Assembly (NCBI GenBank): GCA_947425785.1 | Contig: CANEAY010000005.1 | Coordinates: 1-64,000, forward strand | DNA length: 64,000 nt | Reading direction: 5' to 3' | Source: an uncultured Pseudoflavonifractor sp. | GTDB lineage: Bacteria > Bacillota > Clostridia > Oscillospirales > Oscillospiraceae | Shown: one piece after another, positions 43,243 through 51,464 of the stretch | Numbering within the stretch: position 1 is the first letter of the stretch | Layout: each line of letters begins with the position of its first letter | Made by a program: the position numbers and the translations under genes | Notes under the pieces: model-generated | The model's database searches: none | The model's input: the letters and a program-made list of their open reading frames with translations, nothing else | Told to the model about the DNA's origin: nothing

Positions 43243-44721
43243 ATGGAAGACAACAAGCTCTATGACGACATCGCCCAGCGCACCGGGGGCGACATTTACA
43301 TCGGCGTGGTGGGCCCTGTGCGCACAGGCAAGTCCACCTTTATCAAGCGGTTCATGGAGACCCTGGTCATTCCCAACATAGAGAACGTCTACCGCCGGGA
43401 GCGGGCCCGGGATGAGCTGCCCCAGTCCGGCTCCGGCCGGACGGTGATGACTGCCGAACCCAAGTTCGTCCCGGAGGAGGCGGTGCGGGTGGACATGAGC
43501 GACGGGGCCGCCTTCTCTGTCCGCCTCATCGACTGCGTGGGGTACATGGTGCCTGGCGCGGCGGGCCAGACCGAGGACGACGCCCCCCGGATGGTCACTA
43601 CCCCCTGGTTCGACCACCCGGTCTCCATGACGGAGGCCGCCGAGGCGGGAACCCGGAAGGTCATTGCCGAGCACTCCACCATTGGCGTGGTGGTCACCAC
43701 CGACGGCACTATCACCGACATCCCCCGGGAGGACTACCTGGAGGCGGAGAGTCGGGTCATTGGGGAGCTGAAGGAGCTGGGAAAGCCCTTCCTGGTGCTC
43801 CTCAACTCCGCCTATCCCGACTCCGACCGGGCCAAGGCCATCCAGGCCGACATCAGCGACCGCTACGATGTGAGCTGTATCCGCTGTAACTGCCTGGAGC
43901 TGGACGAGGCGGACGTGACCGCCATCATCCGTTCCGTGCTCTATGAGTTCCCGGTGAAGGAGATGGATCTCTTCCTGCCCTCGTGGATCGACGCGCTGCC
44001 TTACGACCATCCCATCAAGAGCGAGCTTTACGCCGCCATCCGGGAGGGGGCGGGGGCCCTGCGGCGGGTGCGGGACGTGGAGGCATCCATGGCCGCCATC
44101 GGCGCCTGTGAGACGGTGAGCAGCGCAAGGGTCACCTCCATCGACCTGGGCTCCGGGAAGGCCATGGCCGCCCTGGAGCTGCCCCGGGGGCTTTTCTACG
44201 ACACCATCTCCACCCAGTCCGGCTTCGCCATCGCCGACGACGGCGACCTGATGAGCCTGCTCACCGAGCTGGCGGGGGTGAAGCGGGAGTACGACAAGGT
44301 GGCCGAGGCCATCGCACAGGTTCGGGAGACGGGGTACGGCATCGTGGCCCCCAGCGCCGAGGAGCTGCGGCTGGAGGAGCCGGAGATCGTCAAGCAGGGA
44401 GGACGGTACGGCGTACGGCTGAAGGCCAGCGCCCCCAGCATCCACATGATCCGGGCGGACATCGAGACCGAGGTCTCCCCCCTCATGGGCAGCGAGAAGC
44501 AGTCCGAGGAGATGGTGGGCTACCTCCTCCAGGAGTTCGAGGGGGACACCGCCCGCATCTGGGAGTCCAACATCTTCGGCAAGTCCTTCCACGACCTGGT
44601 GAGCGAGGATCTGAACACCAAACTCAAGCGGATGCCCGAGGACGCCAGGGACAAACTGCGGGAGACCCTCCAGCGGGTCATCAACGAGGGTTCCGGCGGG
44701 CTGATCTGTATCATTCTATAA
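43243..44721 (+). CDS. spoIVA: Stage IV sporulation protein A (SpoIVA), coat ATPase
   Basis: A 492-residue ATPase, the same length as B. subtilis SpoIVA, which polymerises on the forespore surface as the coat basement layer. N-terminal NKLYDDIAQRTGGDIYIGVVGPVRTGKST carries Walker A (GPVRTGKS); PWFDHPVSMTEAAEAGTRKVI and VVTTDGTITDIPREDY are conserved. The C-terminal residues (GGLICIIL) form the short hydrophobic end that contacts SpoVM in Bacillus. ATG 43243 follows GGGGGAGAGG. Together with spoVM and the sipL-like gene it forms a compact coat-anchoring locus, closed by a bidirectional terminator. Confidence 0.97.
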   Translation: MEDNKLYDDIAQRTGGDIYIGVVGPVRTGKSTFIKRFMETLVIPNIENVYRRERARDELPQSGSGRTVMTAEPKFVPEEAVRVDMSDGAAFSVRLIDCVGYMVPGAAGQTEDDAPRMVTTPWFDHPVSMTEAAEAGTRKVIAEHSTIGVVVTTDGTITDIPREDYLEAESRVIGELKELGKPFLVLLNSAYPDSDRAKAIQADISDRYDVSCIRCNCLELDEADVTAIIRSVLYEFPVKEMDLFLPSWIDALPYDHPIKSELYAAIREGAGALRRVRDVEASMAAIGACETVSSARVTSIDLGSGKAMAALELPRGLFYDTISTQSGFAIADDGDLMSLLTELAGVKREYDKVAEAIAQVRETGYGIVAPSAEELRLEEPEIVKQGGRYGVRLKASAPSIHMIRADIETEVSPLMGSEKQSEEMVGYLLQEFEGDTARIWESNIFGKSFHDLVSEDLNTKLKRMPEDARDKLRETLQRVINEGSGGLICIIL

Positions 44722-44723
44722 GC

Positions 44724-44760
44724 AAAAACGCCTGAAAGCAGATGCTTTCAGGCGTTTTTT
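44724..44760. terminator. Bidirectional terminator between spoIVA and the EamA transporter gene
   Basis: Nearly perfect palindrome: 17-bp arms 44724-44740 and 44743-44759, with five A on the left and six T on the right, so it can serve both convergent genes. Confidence 0.9.
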
Positions 44761-44770
44761 ACCGCTTTTC

Positions 44771-45682
44771 TTATTCCTGGCCCAGGATCACGATGCCCAC
44801 CGCGGCCACGGCGATGACGGCGTACTGGGCGCGTGTCAGCTTCTCCTTGAGGAAGAGGCGGCTCCACAGCAGGGAGGCAACACAGTAGGAGGAGATCATG
44901 GGGGCGGCCACGATGGCGTTGGCCCCGATGGCGTAGATGTAGGCGAACTGGCCGGCGGTCTCGCACAGGGCGGCGATGACCTTGGGCCGCTCCCGGGAGA
45001 CCTCGAAGGTGCCCTTGCGGATGACTACTACGTAGACAAAGGCGAAGATGGCCATGAGCAGGAAGGTGAGCTCATAGGCGATGTTGGCCTGGGCCTCGGC
45101 GATGACGCCGGTGCCCGCCTCCTCGTCCAGCAGGAGCATGGCGTCCACAAAGGTGCCCAGGCCGTCGATGAGGCAGTAGAGCAGGGGGAAGGTGATGGCG
45201 ATGATGCTGTGGGTGTGCTTTTTATCCGCCGTCACGCCCTCCAGGGCCCGCTGGGCGTCGTCCTTGCGCTTTTCGATGACGGACAGGGCAAAGACACCGA
45301 TGCAGACCAGGGCCACGCCCAGGAGCTGGATGCCGGACATGGTCTCGCCCAGAATGAAGAAGCACAGCAGGGCGGCCACGGCGCCGGAGGAGTTGCAAAC
45401 TGGGGAGGAGACCGAAAGCTCGATGTAGCGAAGGCCCGCGTAGCCCAGGATCATGGACAGGATGTAGCAGAAGGAGGCGGGCAGGTAGGTGATGATGTCC
45501 CTGGGGGAGAAGGGGGTGCCGGTGACGATCATAAAGATGGCGTGAACGCCCATCACACAGCCCACGGCCATGACCATTTTCCAATGGCTGTAGGGGTCGT
45601 CGCTCTTGGAGCCCATTTTGGAGAAGAGGTCGGAGCCGCTCCAGAAGAGGATGGCGATGAGGGCAAGGATAAACCAGTTCAT
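44771..45682 (-). CDS. EamA-family (drug/metabolite transporter) permease
   Basis: A 303-residue DMT-superfamily transporter with ten hydrophobic segments in two EamA repeats (about 1-135 and 155-300). The first begins FILALIAILFWSGSDLFSKMG; the motif FFILGETMSGIQLLGVALVCIGVF closes repeat one and FLKEKLTRAQYAVIAVAAVGIVIL closes repeat two. A charged cytoplasmic loop (about 137-158) joins them. Substrate cannot be inferred. It is preceded by a leader of about 165 bases with its own promoter, a small ORF and a hairpin hiding its ribosome binding site, so it appears regulated at translation. Confidence 0.88.
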   Translation of the reverse strand: MNWFILALIAILFWSGSDLFSKMGSKSDDPYSHWKMVMAVGCVMGVHAIFMIVTGTPFSPRDIITYLPASFCYILSMILGYAGLRYIELSVSSPVCNSSGAVAALLCFFILGETMSGIQLLGVALVCIGVFALSVIEKRKDDAQRALEGVTADKKHTHSIIAITFPLLYCLIDGLGTFVDAMLLLDEEAGTGVIAEAQANIAYELTFLLMAIFAFVYVVVIRKGTFEVSRERPKVIAALCETAGQFAYIYAIGANAIVAAPMISSYCVASLLWSRLFLKEKLTRAQYAVIAVAAVGIVILGQE

Positions 45683-45693
45683 TGTAAATTTTC

Positions 45694-45732
45694 GTCCTTT
45701 CTAATGATAGATGTACTCAAGCGGGAAAGGAC
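45694..45732 (-). promoter_or_regulatory. Hairpin sequestering the EamA gene ribosome binding site
   Basis: On the minus strand GTCCTTT (45732-45726) is exactly complementary to AAAGGAC (45700-45694), the only ribosome binding site in front of the transporter ATG at 45682. The loop is 25 bases and contains the stop codon of the leader ORF. A second hairpin GCCGCC-CCC-GGCGGC (45747-45733) abuts it on the 5' side. Confidence 0.6.
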
Positions 45733-45806
45733 GCCGCCGGGGGCGGCCTGCGGGGGAACCGGGGATTGTGCCAGCAGGAAAAACGCCGGGTGGATTTGTG
45801 ATTCAC
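45717..45806 (-). CDS. Putative leader peptide of the EamA transporter gene
   Basis: A 29-codon ORF starting at GTG 45806, ten bases after AAAGGAGG (45824-45817), encoding an Arg/Pro-rich peptide beginning MNHKSTRRFSCWHNPRFP and containing Arg-Arg-Pro-Pro-Pro. An in-frame ATG at 45827 would add seven residues but overlaps the ribosome binding site. The stop TGA (45719-45717) lies just past the anti-ribosome-binding-site strand, so a terminating ribosome would melt the downstream hairpin. No similarity to a known leader peptide is recognised; translation is inferred. Confidence 0.5.
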   Translation of the reverse strand: MNHKSTRRFSCWHNPRFPRRPPPAASFPA

Positions 45807-45853
45807 GGACGAGCCGCCTCCTTTCATGGGCCTTTTTGGCCCGACAAGTTGAT

Positions 45854-45882
45854 ATTATAGTAAATTTTGCCGCTGAAAGCAA
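45854..45882 (-). promoter_or_regulatory. Promoter for the EamA transporter leader
   Basis: On the minus strand TTGCTT (45882-45877), 17-base spacer, consensus TATAAT (45859-45854). Transcription would begin near 45847, giving a leader of about 165 bases. Confidence 0.75.
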
Positions 45883-45894
45883 TCCCCAAAAAGA

Positions 45895-45918
45895 GGGACA
45901 GGGAAATTTCCCTGTCCC
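45895..45918 (-). terminator. Terminator after the histidine kinase gene (24-bp palindrome)
   Basis: GGGACAGGGAAA followed directly by its complement makes a perfect 24-bp palindrome. On the minus strand it is followed by CTTTTT, so it terminates the two-component operon. It lies just upstream of the EamA -35 box. Confidence 0.8.
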
Positions 45919-45927
45919 TTATGGCTT

Positions 45928-48228
45928 TTATTCAGCTATTTCCGCGTCCATGACCGCCGGACTGCTGTCATAGTCCGGCGCCAGAGGGAACTCTACCGTG
46001 ACCACAAAGAGGTCGGCCACCGGCTCCACCCGAAGGATACCGCCGCAGGCGGCGGTGAAGCTCTCGGCAATGGCAAGGCCCAGGCCGCTGCCCCCGTCGG
46101 TACGGCTGGGGTCGCCCCGGACGAACCGGGCGGTGAAGTCCACGCCGCCGGGCAGCTCTGTTTTGGAGGTGTTTTTTACGGATACGACGGCTTTGCCGTC
46201 CTCTATGCCCAGGGTCAGATAGACCCGGGAGCCCTCCAGGGCATAGCCAAGGGCGTTTTGGAGCAGGTTTTGGAAGACCCGGTAGAGCCTGTCTCCGTCG
46301 GCCACGATGGTGACGGGCTCTTCGGGGAGGGACTGCCGCAGGGTCACGGGGGCGGTCTCGATGACCTCCGCCATATCGGCGACGGTCTGCCGCAGGAGCT
46401 TGGCCAAGTCCAAGGGCTCCAGCTTGACGGGCAGGTCGCCGGAGGCGGCCTTGCTCACCTCGAATACGTCCAGCACCATGGCCCGGAGACGCTCCGCCTT
46501 CTGGCTGAGGATATCCACATACTCCCCGGCGGGGGGGGCCAGCTGCTCCTGTTTGAGGAGCTCGGCGTAGCTGATGATGGAGGTGAGGGGGGTCTTGATG
46601 TCGTGGGAGACGTTGGTGACCAGCTCTACCTTCATCCGCTCGCTGCGGGTCTGCTCCGCCACGGCCCTGGCCATGCCCTGCTGGATATCCGCCACCTCCT
46701 GGGAAGCCTTGCCCAGGTCGCTGTCGGCGGGCAGGAGCCCGGAGGTCAGGTCGCCGTTGTGGACGGCGGTGATCTGGTCGGTGAGCAGGCCCAGGTCTTT
46801 GGCGAGGGTCAGGAAACGCCGGGCCGTCACCAGATAGATGACAAGGGAGAGCAGCAGGGGAAGGAGGAACAGATTCCAGATAGACCAGCGGGGAAGGGAA
46901 TTCTGCACCGTGGCCAGGATCAGGAAGAAAATCAGCTCTGCCCCCACCAGGAGCAGGGAAAGCCCCATCCAGCCGCACTGGCGGCTGAAGCGCTTCTGCA
47001 CCGGCAGGCGAAGGCCCTTGGCCCGCAGAAGGCCAAGGAGGCCGTGCCGCCAGGGCTTGTCCCCATAGTGCAGGTCGTTGAGGAACAGGTACAGTGTCCA
47101 AAAGGCCGGAAGGATGGCACCGGGCCGATGGGCGACCTCCTGGATATACTCGGTGAGGAACCAGGGGGCTTGATAGTAGACCCCGTCCTCCATGGCGACG
47201 GCGAAGGTCATCTCTTGGAAGAGATACCGCATATTTTCCGTCAAGGGCAGGACAAGGAACACCAGAGCCGCCAGCAGGAGCAGGAGCTTGCACTCGAACC
47301 AGATACGGCCTGTCATCCCGGCGATGGCCCGGTCTGCCAGAGACTTTTCCCGGCGGAGGGGGAACCAGATAAACAGGAGGAGAAGGCCCACGGCCATCTG
47401 GATGGCTCCGCTCATCAGCGCACTCCGGCGGCTTTGCCAATTCTGCTCCAGCTGGTAGAGCCGGTTATACTGCCAGCGGGACCAGTTGGAGGCGTAATTG
47501 GGTTGGAGGTAGAGGGCGGGGACGTCGGCCACGGCGATGAAAACGGAGACGTCCTCTGTCTCTTTCCCGGCGGGGAAATTCACGTAGCCGGGGAGGTACC
47601 AGTGCTCACCGTCGTCCACGTAAAGGCTCTGACCGTTCTCCCCGTAGATGGAAACCTGCTCACCGGCTATAGCCAGCGTACACTTGCCGTTCTGAAAGGT
47701 GAGGACGGTATCATAACCGGAGGGAGCGGCGTGGTAATAGTCGGCATCGTCTATATTGGTATAGAGGACGGTATCGCCGTTTTGGATGCAATACAGGATA
47801 TTTTTGTCGCCCTGGATGGCCTGATGATAGGCCTCCGCCTCCTTTTTCCACTGTGCCCGGGTGGCCTCGGTGGGCTTGCCGACAACGGAGCCGCTGTCGA
47901 TATACCAGCCGACGTCCTGCTGGAGGATCACAGTCTCGGCGACGCCCTCCACGGCGAGTGCGTACTCGTCGCCATAGCTGTAGTAATCGCCGTTGACCGG
48001 CCCGCCGGCACCCATGGCGAGGAAGGTATTCATCAGCCTGGAGAGGTAGTCCCGAAAGGACTCTGTCTGCTGAAAATCACTTTGGAGGGTGTTTTTCAGC
48101 CGGTCACGTCCGCTTTCGCTCATCATGCTCCCCGCCAGGGGGAGGAGGGAGGTGAGCAGAAGGCTCACCCCCAGAGCGAAGCTGAAAAAGCCGAAAATTG
48201 TCTTACTTTTTTTCCATTTTGTAGCCAA
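45928..48228 (-). CDS. Membrane sensor histidine kinase, large multi-pass sensor region
   Basis: A 766-residue histidine kinase. N-terminal membrane helix (about 10-35), an extracytoplasmic domain of about 240 residues rich in Tyr/Asp (about 40-285), then some five further hydrophobic segments (about 285-490). The HisKA phosphorylation site His is in LVTNVSHDIKTPLTSIISYAELL (near 557). The ATPase domain follows with the N box NLLQNALGYA and G box GGSGLGLAIAESF. The multi-helix block between sensor and kinase is larger than in VanS/CssS-type kinases. It overlaps its response regulator gene by 26 bases. The stimulus is unknown. Confidence 0.9.
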   Translation of the reverse strand: MATKWKKSKTIFGFFSFALGVSLLLTSLLPLAGSMMSESGRDRLKNTLQSDFQQTESFRDYLSRLMNTFLAMGAGGPVNGDYYSYGDEYALAVEGVAETVILQQDVGWYIDSGSVVGKPTEATRAQWKKEAEAYHQAIQGDKNILYCIQNGDTVLYTNIDDADYYHAAPSGYDTVLTFQNGKCTLAIAGEQVSIYGENGQSLYVDDGEHWYLPGYVNFPAGKETEDVSVFIAVADVPALYLQPNYASNWSRWQYNRLYQLEQNWQSRRSALMSGAIQMAVGLLLLFIWFPLRREKSLADRAIAGMTGRIWFECKLLLLLAALVFLVLPLTENMRYLFQEMTFAVAMEDGVYYQAPWFLTEYIQEVAHRPGAILPAFWTLYLFLNDLHYGDKPWRHGLLGLLRAKGLRLPVQKRFSRQCGWMGLSLLLVGAELIFFLILATVQNSLPRWSIWNLFLLPLLLSLVIYLVTARRFLTLAKDLGLLTDQITAVHNGDLTSGLLPADSDLGKASQEVADIQQGMARAVAEQTRSERMKVELVTNVSHDIKTPLTSIISYAELLKQEQLAPPAGEYVDILSQKAERLRAMVLDVFEVSKAASGDLPVKLEPLDLAKLLRQTVADMAEVIETAPVTLRQSLPEEPVTIVADGDRLYRVFQNLLQNALGYALEGSRVYLTLGIEDGKAVVSVKNTSKTELPGGVDFTARFVRGDPSRTDGGSGLGLAIAESFTAACGGILRVEPVADLFVVTVEFPLAPDYDSSPAVMDAEIAE

Positions 48229-48901
48229 TGCCCCACACCACCTTCAAATATTCTGGTTCCTTGGGCTCCAGCTCGATCTTCTCCCGGATGCGGCGGATGT
48301 GTACCATGACCGTGTTCTCTGTGGCGTAGGCGCTTTCCGCGTCCCAGACACGGCGGTAAATTTCCTCAGCGGGGAAGATACGGCCCAGGTGACTCATAAG
48401 CAGGTCGACGATCTTTGTCTCGGTGGCGGTGAGCTTTACCGGCTCGCCGTCGGCATAGAGGACGCGGCTTTCCGGGTCGTAGGAGAGGCGGCCGGTCTCA
48501 TACCGGGCGCTCTGGACGGCGTTCACGTCCCCCAGGCGGGTATAGCGGCGCAGATGGCTCTTGACCCGGGCCACCAGCTCCTGGGGGTGGAAGGGCTTTG
48601 CCACATAGTCGTCCGCCCCCATGGAGAGGCCCAGCACCTTGTCGGTGTCCTCGCTTTTGGCGGAGAGGACGATGATGGGCAGGTTCCGCCGCTCCCGGAT
48701 GCGCATGACGGCGGAAAGGCCGTCCAGCCGGGGCATCATCACGTCCATGAGAATGAGCCGCAGGCCGGGATCCACCGCCTTGTCCAGGGCCTCCATGCCG
48801 TCATAGGCCCGCAAGACCTCATAGCCCTCCGCCTCCAGCAGCAGGGCGACGGCACCTACGATCTCTTTATCGTCGTCCACCACTAAGATCTTCTCGCTCA
48901 T
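48203..48901 (-). CDS. OmpR/PhoB-family response regulator
   Basis: A 232-residue regulator. The receiver domain has acidic residues in ILVVDDDKEIV, the phospho-acceptor Asp in LILMDVMMPRLDG, Ser/Thr in IVLSAKSED and Lys in ADDYVAKPFHPQELVARV. The winged-helix output domain (about 130-230) has LTATETKIVDLLMSHLGRIFPAEEIYRRVW and VMVHIRRIREKIE. It is VanR-like and cotranscribed with the kinase. CTCCTTTG upstream on the + strand is its AAAGGAGG site. Confidence 0.94.
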   Translation of the reverse strand: MSEKILVVDDDKEIVGAVALLLEAEGYEVLRAYDGMEALDKAVDPGLRLILMDVMMPRLDGLSAVMRIRERRNLPIIVLSAKSEDTDKVLGLSMGADDYVAKPFHPQELVARVKSHLRRYTRLGDVNAVQSARYETGRLSYDPESRVLYADGEPVKLTATETKIVDLLMSHLGRIFPAEEIYRRVWDAESAYATENTVMVHIRRIREKIELEPKEPEYLKVVWGIGYKMEKK

Positions 48902-48926
48902 AAGTGACCTCCTTTGGAACAGGGCA

Positions 48927-48935
48927 AGTATAGCA
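48927..48935 (-). promoter_or_regulatory. Extended -10 element upstream of the two-component operon
   Basis: On the minus strand TGC-TATACT (TATACT at 48932-48927), about 26 bases before the start of the regulator. No good -35 hexamer is found at the correct spacing. Confidence 0.45.
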
Positions 48936-48977
48936 GGGGATCCCTACAAACAACTTGACAGTTCTCTTACAAATTTC

Positions 48978-49604
48978 TTACAGTTGCTCCCCGCCCCGGA
49001 CGAAAGTCTCCAGGGCGGGACGATCCAGCAGGCGGATGACGCCGTAGCCCGTTGCGATCCAGCCCTGGGCGGCGAAGCGGGAGAGGACACGGCTCACGGT
49101 CACCCGGCTGGTGCCCACGGCGGTGCCAAGCTCCTCGTGGGTGGTGCGCAGACACCCGGCGGAATTTGACTGGCGCAGGAGCGCCCCCGCCAGGCGGCGG
49201 TCGGCGGGGCGGAAGGTGATGTCATCTACGTGGCCGGAGAGGAGCCGCACCGTCCGGGCCAGGTAGCGCAGCAGGGGAAGGGCCAGCTCCGGGTGCTCCC
49301 GGAGGAGCCGCTCCAGCCGGGAGCCATCCACGGAGATGATCTGACATTCGGTCACTGTGACGGCGGAGGAGACCCGTGGGGACTGGTCGAAAAAGGACGC
49401 CTCTCCCATCAGGTCGCCGGCGTGGTGAACGGTGAGGAGCCGCTCCGTCCCCTCTGGAGAGCTGATAAAGCTCCGGGCGACGCCGCTTTCCAGGTAGTAA
49501 AACTCTGTGGGGATGGTATTCTGCAGATAGATGAGCCGGCCGGGGTCGTAGCGCCGGGAGACCTGTCCTTGGGCCAGCAGGGATAATATTTCTTTATATT
49601 CCAT
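48978..49604 (-). CDS. Crp/Fnr-family transcriptional regulator
   Basis: A 208-residue regulator. The cyclic-nucleotide-binding-like beta barrel (about 20-120) contains IPTEFYYLESGVARSF and AGDLMGEASFFDQSPRVSSAVTVTE; the C-terminal helix-turn-helix is RTTHEELGTAVGTSRVTVSRVLSRF, a Crp-type recognition helix. No N-terminal cysteine cluster is seen, so an Fnr iron-sulfur sensor is unlikely. The effector is unknown. Divergent from leuC, with an inverted repeat over its own -35 box, suggesting autoregulation and perhaps control of leuCDB. Confidence 0.92.
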   Translation of the reverse strand: MEYKEILSLLAQGQVSRRYDPGRLIYLQNTIPTEFYYLESGVARSFISSPEGTERLLTVHHAGDLMGEASFFDQSPRVSSAVTVTECQIISVDGSRLERLLREHPELALPLLRYLARTVRLLSGHVDDITFRPADRRLAGALLRQSNSAGCLRTTHEELGTAVGTSRVTVSRVLSRFAAQGWIATGYGVIRLLDRPALETFVRGGEQL

Positions 49605-49625
49605 GGCTTGTGCCTCCTTTTTTAG

Positions 49626-49655
49626 ATTGTATCACAGTTTACATTCTTTTGACAA
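49626..49655 (-). promoter_or_regulatory. Promoter of the Crp/Fnr gene with overlapping inverted repeat
   Basis: On the minus strand TTGTCA (49655-49650), 18-base spacer, TACAAT (49631-49626). The inverted repeat TGACA-N7-TGTCA at 49650-49666 covers the -35 box and faces leuC. On the + strand TTGACA (49649-49654) is also present, but no convincing -10 follows. Confidence 0.6.
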
Positions 49656-49703
49656 GAACTCTGTCATACTAGACACAACAAAGACCCAAAGGAGGGGCTT
49701 ACA

Positions 49704-50963
49704 ATGGGAATGACCATGACCCAAAAGATACTGGCCAGGCACGCCGGACTTTCAGAGGTGAAGGCGGGGCAGCTCATCGAAGCCAAGCTGGATCTGGTGC
49801 TGGGCAACGATATCACCACCCCTGTGGCCATCACCGAGTTTGAGAAAGCAGGGCTTACCCAGGTGTTTGACAGGGACAAGATCGCCATTGTCCTGGATCA
49901 CTCCACCCCCTGCAAGGATATCAAGTCCGCCCAGCTCTGCGCCCAGGCCAGAGACTTTGCCGGGAAATACGCCATCACCCACTTCTACGATGTGGGCCAG
50001 GTGGGCATCGAACACGCCCTGCTGCCGGAGAAGGGGCTGTGCGCCCCCGGCGAGGCCATCATCGGGGCGGACTCCCACACCTGTACTTACGGGGCTCTGG
50101 GGTGCTTCTCCACCGGTGTGGGCTCTACCGACATGGCCGCCGGCATGGCCACCGGCCTTGCCTGGTTCAAGGTGCCCGCCGCCATCAAGGTGACCTTGAA
50201 GGGGAAGCTCCGGCCCTATGTCTCCGGCAAGGACGTTATCCTCCACCTCATCGGCCTGATCGGGGTGGACGGAGCCCTCTATCAATCCCTGGAGTTTGCC
50301 GGGGAGGGGGTGGCGGAGCTCACCATGGACGACCGCTTTACCATTGCCAACATGGCCATCGAGGCAGGAGCCAAGAACGGCATCTTCCCGGTGGACGACA
50401 AGACCAGGGCCTATCTGGAGGGCCGGGTCAGCAGGCCCTGGGAGGCGGTGGAGGCCGACGGCGACGCCGTCTATGAGAGGGAAGTGGTCATCGACCTGAG
50501 CGCCCTGCGGCCCACCGTGTCCCTGCCCCACCTGCCCTCCAACACCAAGACAGTGGACGAGGTGGCGGGGCTTCCCATCCAGCAGGTGGTCATCGGCTCC
50601 TGCACCAACGGGCGGCTGAAGGATCTGGAGGAGGCCGCCGCCATCCTGAAGGGAAAGACTGTGGCGGCGGGCATCCGCTGTATCGTCATCCCCGCCACCC
50701 AGCAAATTTATATGGACGCCATGAAGGCGGGCTATTTGGAGACCTTTATCAATGCCGGCTGTGCCGTGTCCACTCCCACCTGCGGCCCCTGTCTGGGCGG
50801 CCACATGGGGGTCATGGCCGCCGGGGAGCGGTGTGTATCCACCACCAACCGAAACTTTGTGGGGCGGATGGGGGATGTGAGCTCCGAGGTCATCCTGGCC
50901 TCTCCCGCTGTGGCGGCGGCCTCTGCCATCGCCGGGTGCGTGGCAGACCCCAGCAAGATTTGA
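49704..50963 (+). CDS. leuC: 3-isopropylmalate dehydratase large subunit
   Basis: A 419-residue [4Fe-4S] hydro-lyase subunit of leucine synthesis, of the shorter aconitase-like type. Cluster cysteines are in [17 protein letters not shown] and in [27 protein letters not shown] and [12 protein letters not shown] are substrate-site blocks. ATG 49704 follows AAAGGAGGGG. First gene of leuC-leuD-leuB; leuA is not in the window. No T-box or long leader lies upstream, so control is probably at the promoter. Confidence 0.95.
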   Translation: MGMTMTQKILARHAGLSEVKAGQLIEAKLDLVLGNDITTPVAITEFEKAGLTQVFDRDKIAIVLDHSTPCKDIKSAQLCAQARDFAGKYAITHFYDVGQVGIEHALLPEKGLCAPGEAIIGADSHTCTYGALGCFSTGVGSTDMAAGMATGLAWFKVPAAIKVTLKGKLRPYVSGKDVILHLIGLIGVDGALYQSLEFAGEGVAELTMDDRFTIANMAIEAGAKNGIFPVDDKTRAYLEGRVSRPWEAVEADGDAVYEREVVIDLSALRPTVSLPHLPSNTKTVDEVAGLPIQQVVIGSCTNGRLKDLEEAAAILKGKTVAAGIRCIVIPATQQIYMDAMKAGYLETFINAGCAVSTPTCGPCLGGHMGVMAAGERCVSTTNRNFVGRMGDVSSEVILASPAVAAASAIAGCVADPSKI

Positions 50964-50978
50964 CGGAGGTGTAAAGGA

Positions 50979-51464
50979 ATGAAGATTTACAAATACGGCG
51001 ACAACGTGGATACCGACGTCATCATCCCGGCGCGCCACCTGAACGATCCAGACCCCAAGGCCCTGGCTTCCCACTGCATGGAGGACATCGACAAGGACTT
51101 TGCCAAAACGGTGGAGCAGGGGGACATTGTGGTGGGCGGCGCCAATTTCGGCTGCGGCTCCAGCCGGGAGCACGCCCCCCTGGCCATCAAGGCCAGCGGC
51201 GTCAAGTGCGTCATCGCCAAGAGCTACGCCCGGATTTTTTACCGCAATGCCATCAACATCGGCCTGCCCATCCTGGAGTGCGCCGAGGCCGCCGAGGGCA
51301 TCCGGCCCGGCGATGAGGTGAGCGTGGACTTTGCCACCGGCGTCATCTCCGATGAGACCCAGGGCAAGACCTGGCAGGCGGCGCCCTTCCCGGCGTTTAT
51401 CGACGGTATCATCCAAAGCGGGGGCCTGCTGAAGTCCCTGAAGGCGAGAGGAGTGGCGAAATGA
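50979..51464 (+). CDS. leuD: 3-isopropylmalate dehydratase small subunit
   Basis: A 161-residue swivel-domain subunit that completes the LeuCD enzyme. Signatures are the N-terminal [17 protein letters not shown] and [21 protein letters not shown], followed by [19 protein letters not shown]. Size fits the short LeuD class that pairs with short LeuC. ATGA overlap with leuB ensures coupled expression. Confidence 0.96.
   Translation: MKIYKYGDNVDTDVIIPARHLNDPDPKALASHCMEDIDKDFAKTVEQGDIVVGGANFGCGSSREHAPLAIKASGVKCVIAKSYARIFYRNAINIGLPILECAEAAEGIRPGDEVSVDFATGVISDETQGKTWQAAPFPAFIDGIIQSGGLLKSLKARGVAK

Noticed and set aside
45683-45850. Guanidine-type or other known riboswitch in the EamA leader
   Set aside because: None of the conserved riboswitch core sequences that I know is seen; the leader is better explained by a small ORF and a site-sequestering hairpin.
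46258-48309. A 683-codon + strand open frame opposite the histidine kinase
   Set aside because: The minus-strand reading contains H, N and G boxes and overlaps a matching response regulator; the + strand reading has none.
49604-49704. Possible T-box or leucine leader before leuC
   Set aside because: Only about 100 bases separate the divergent genes, and no T-box sequence, terminator or run of Leu codons is present.
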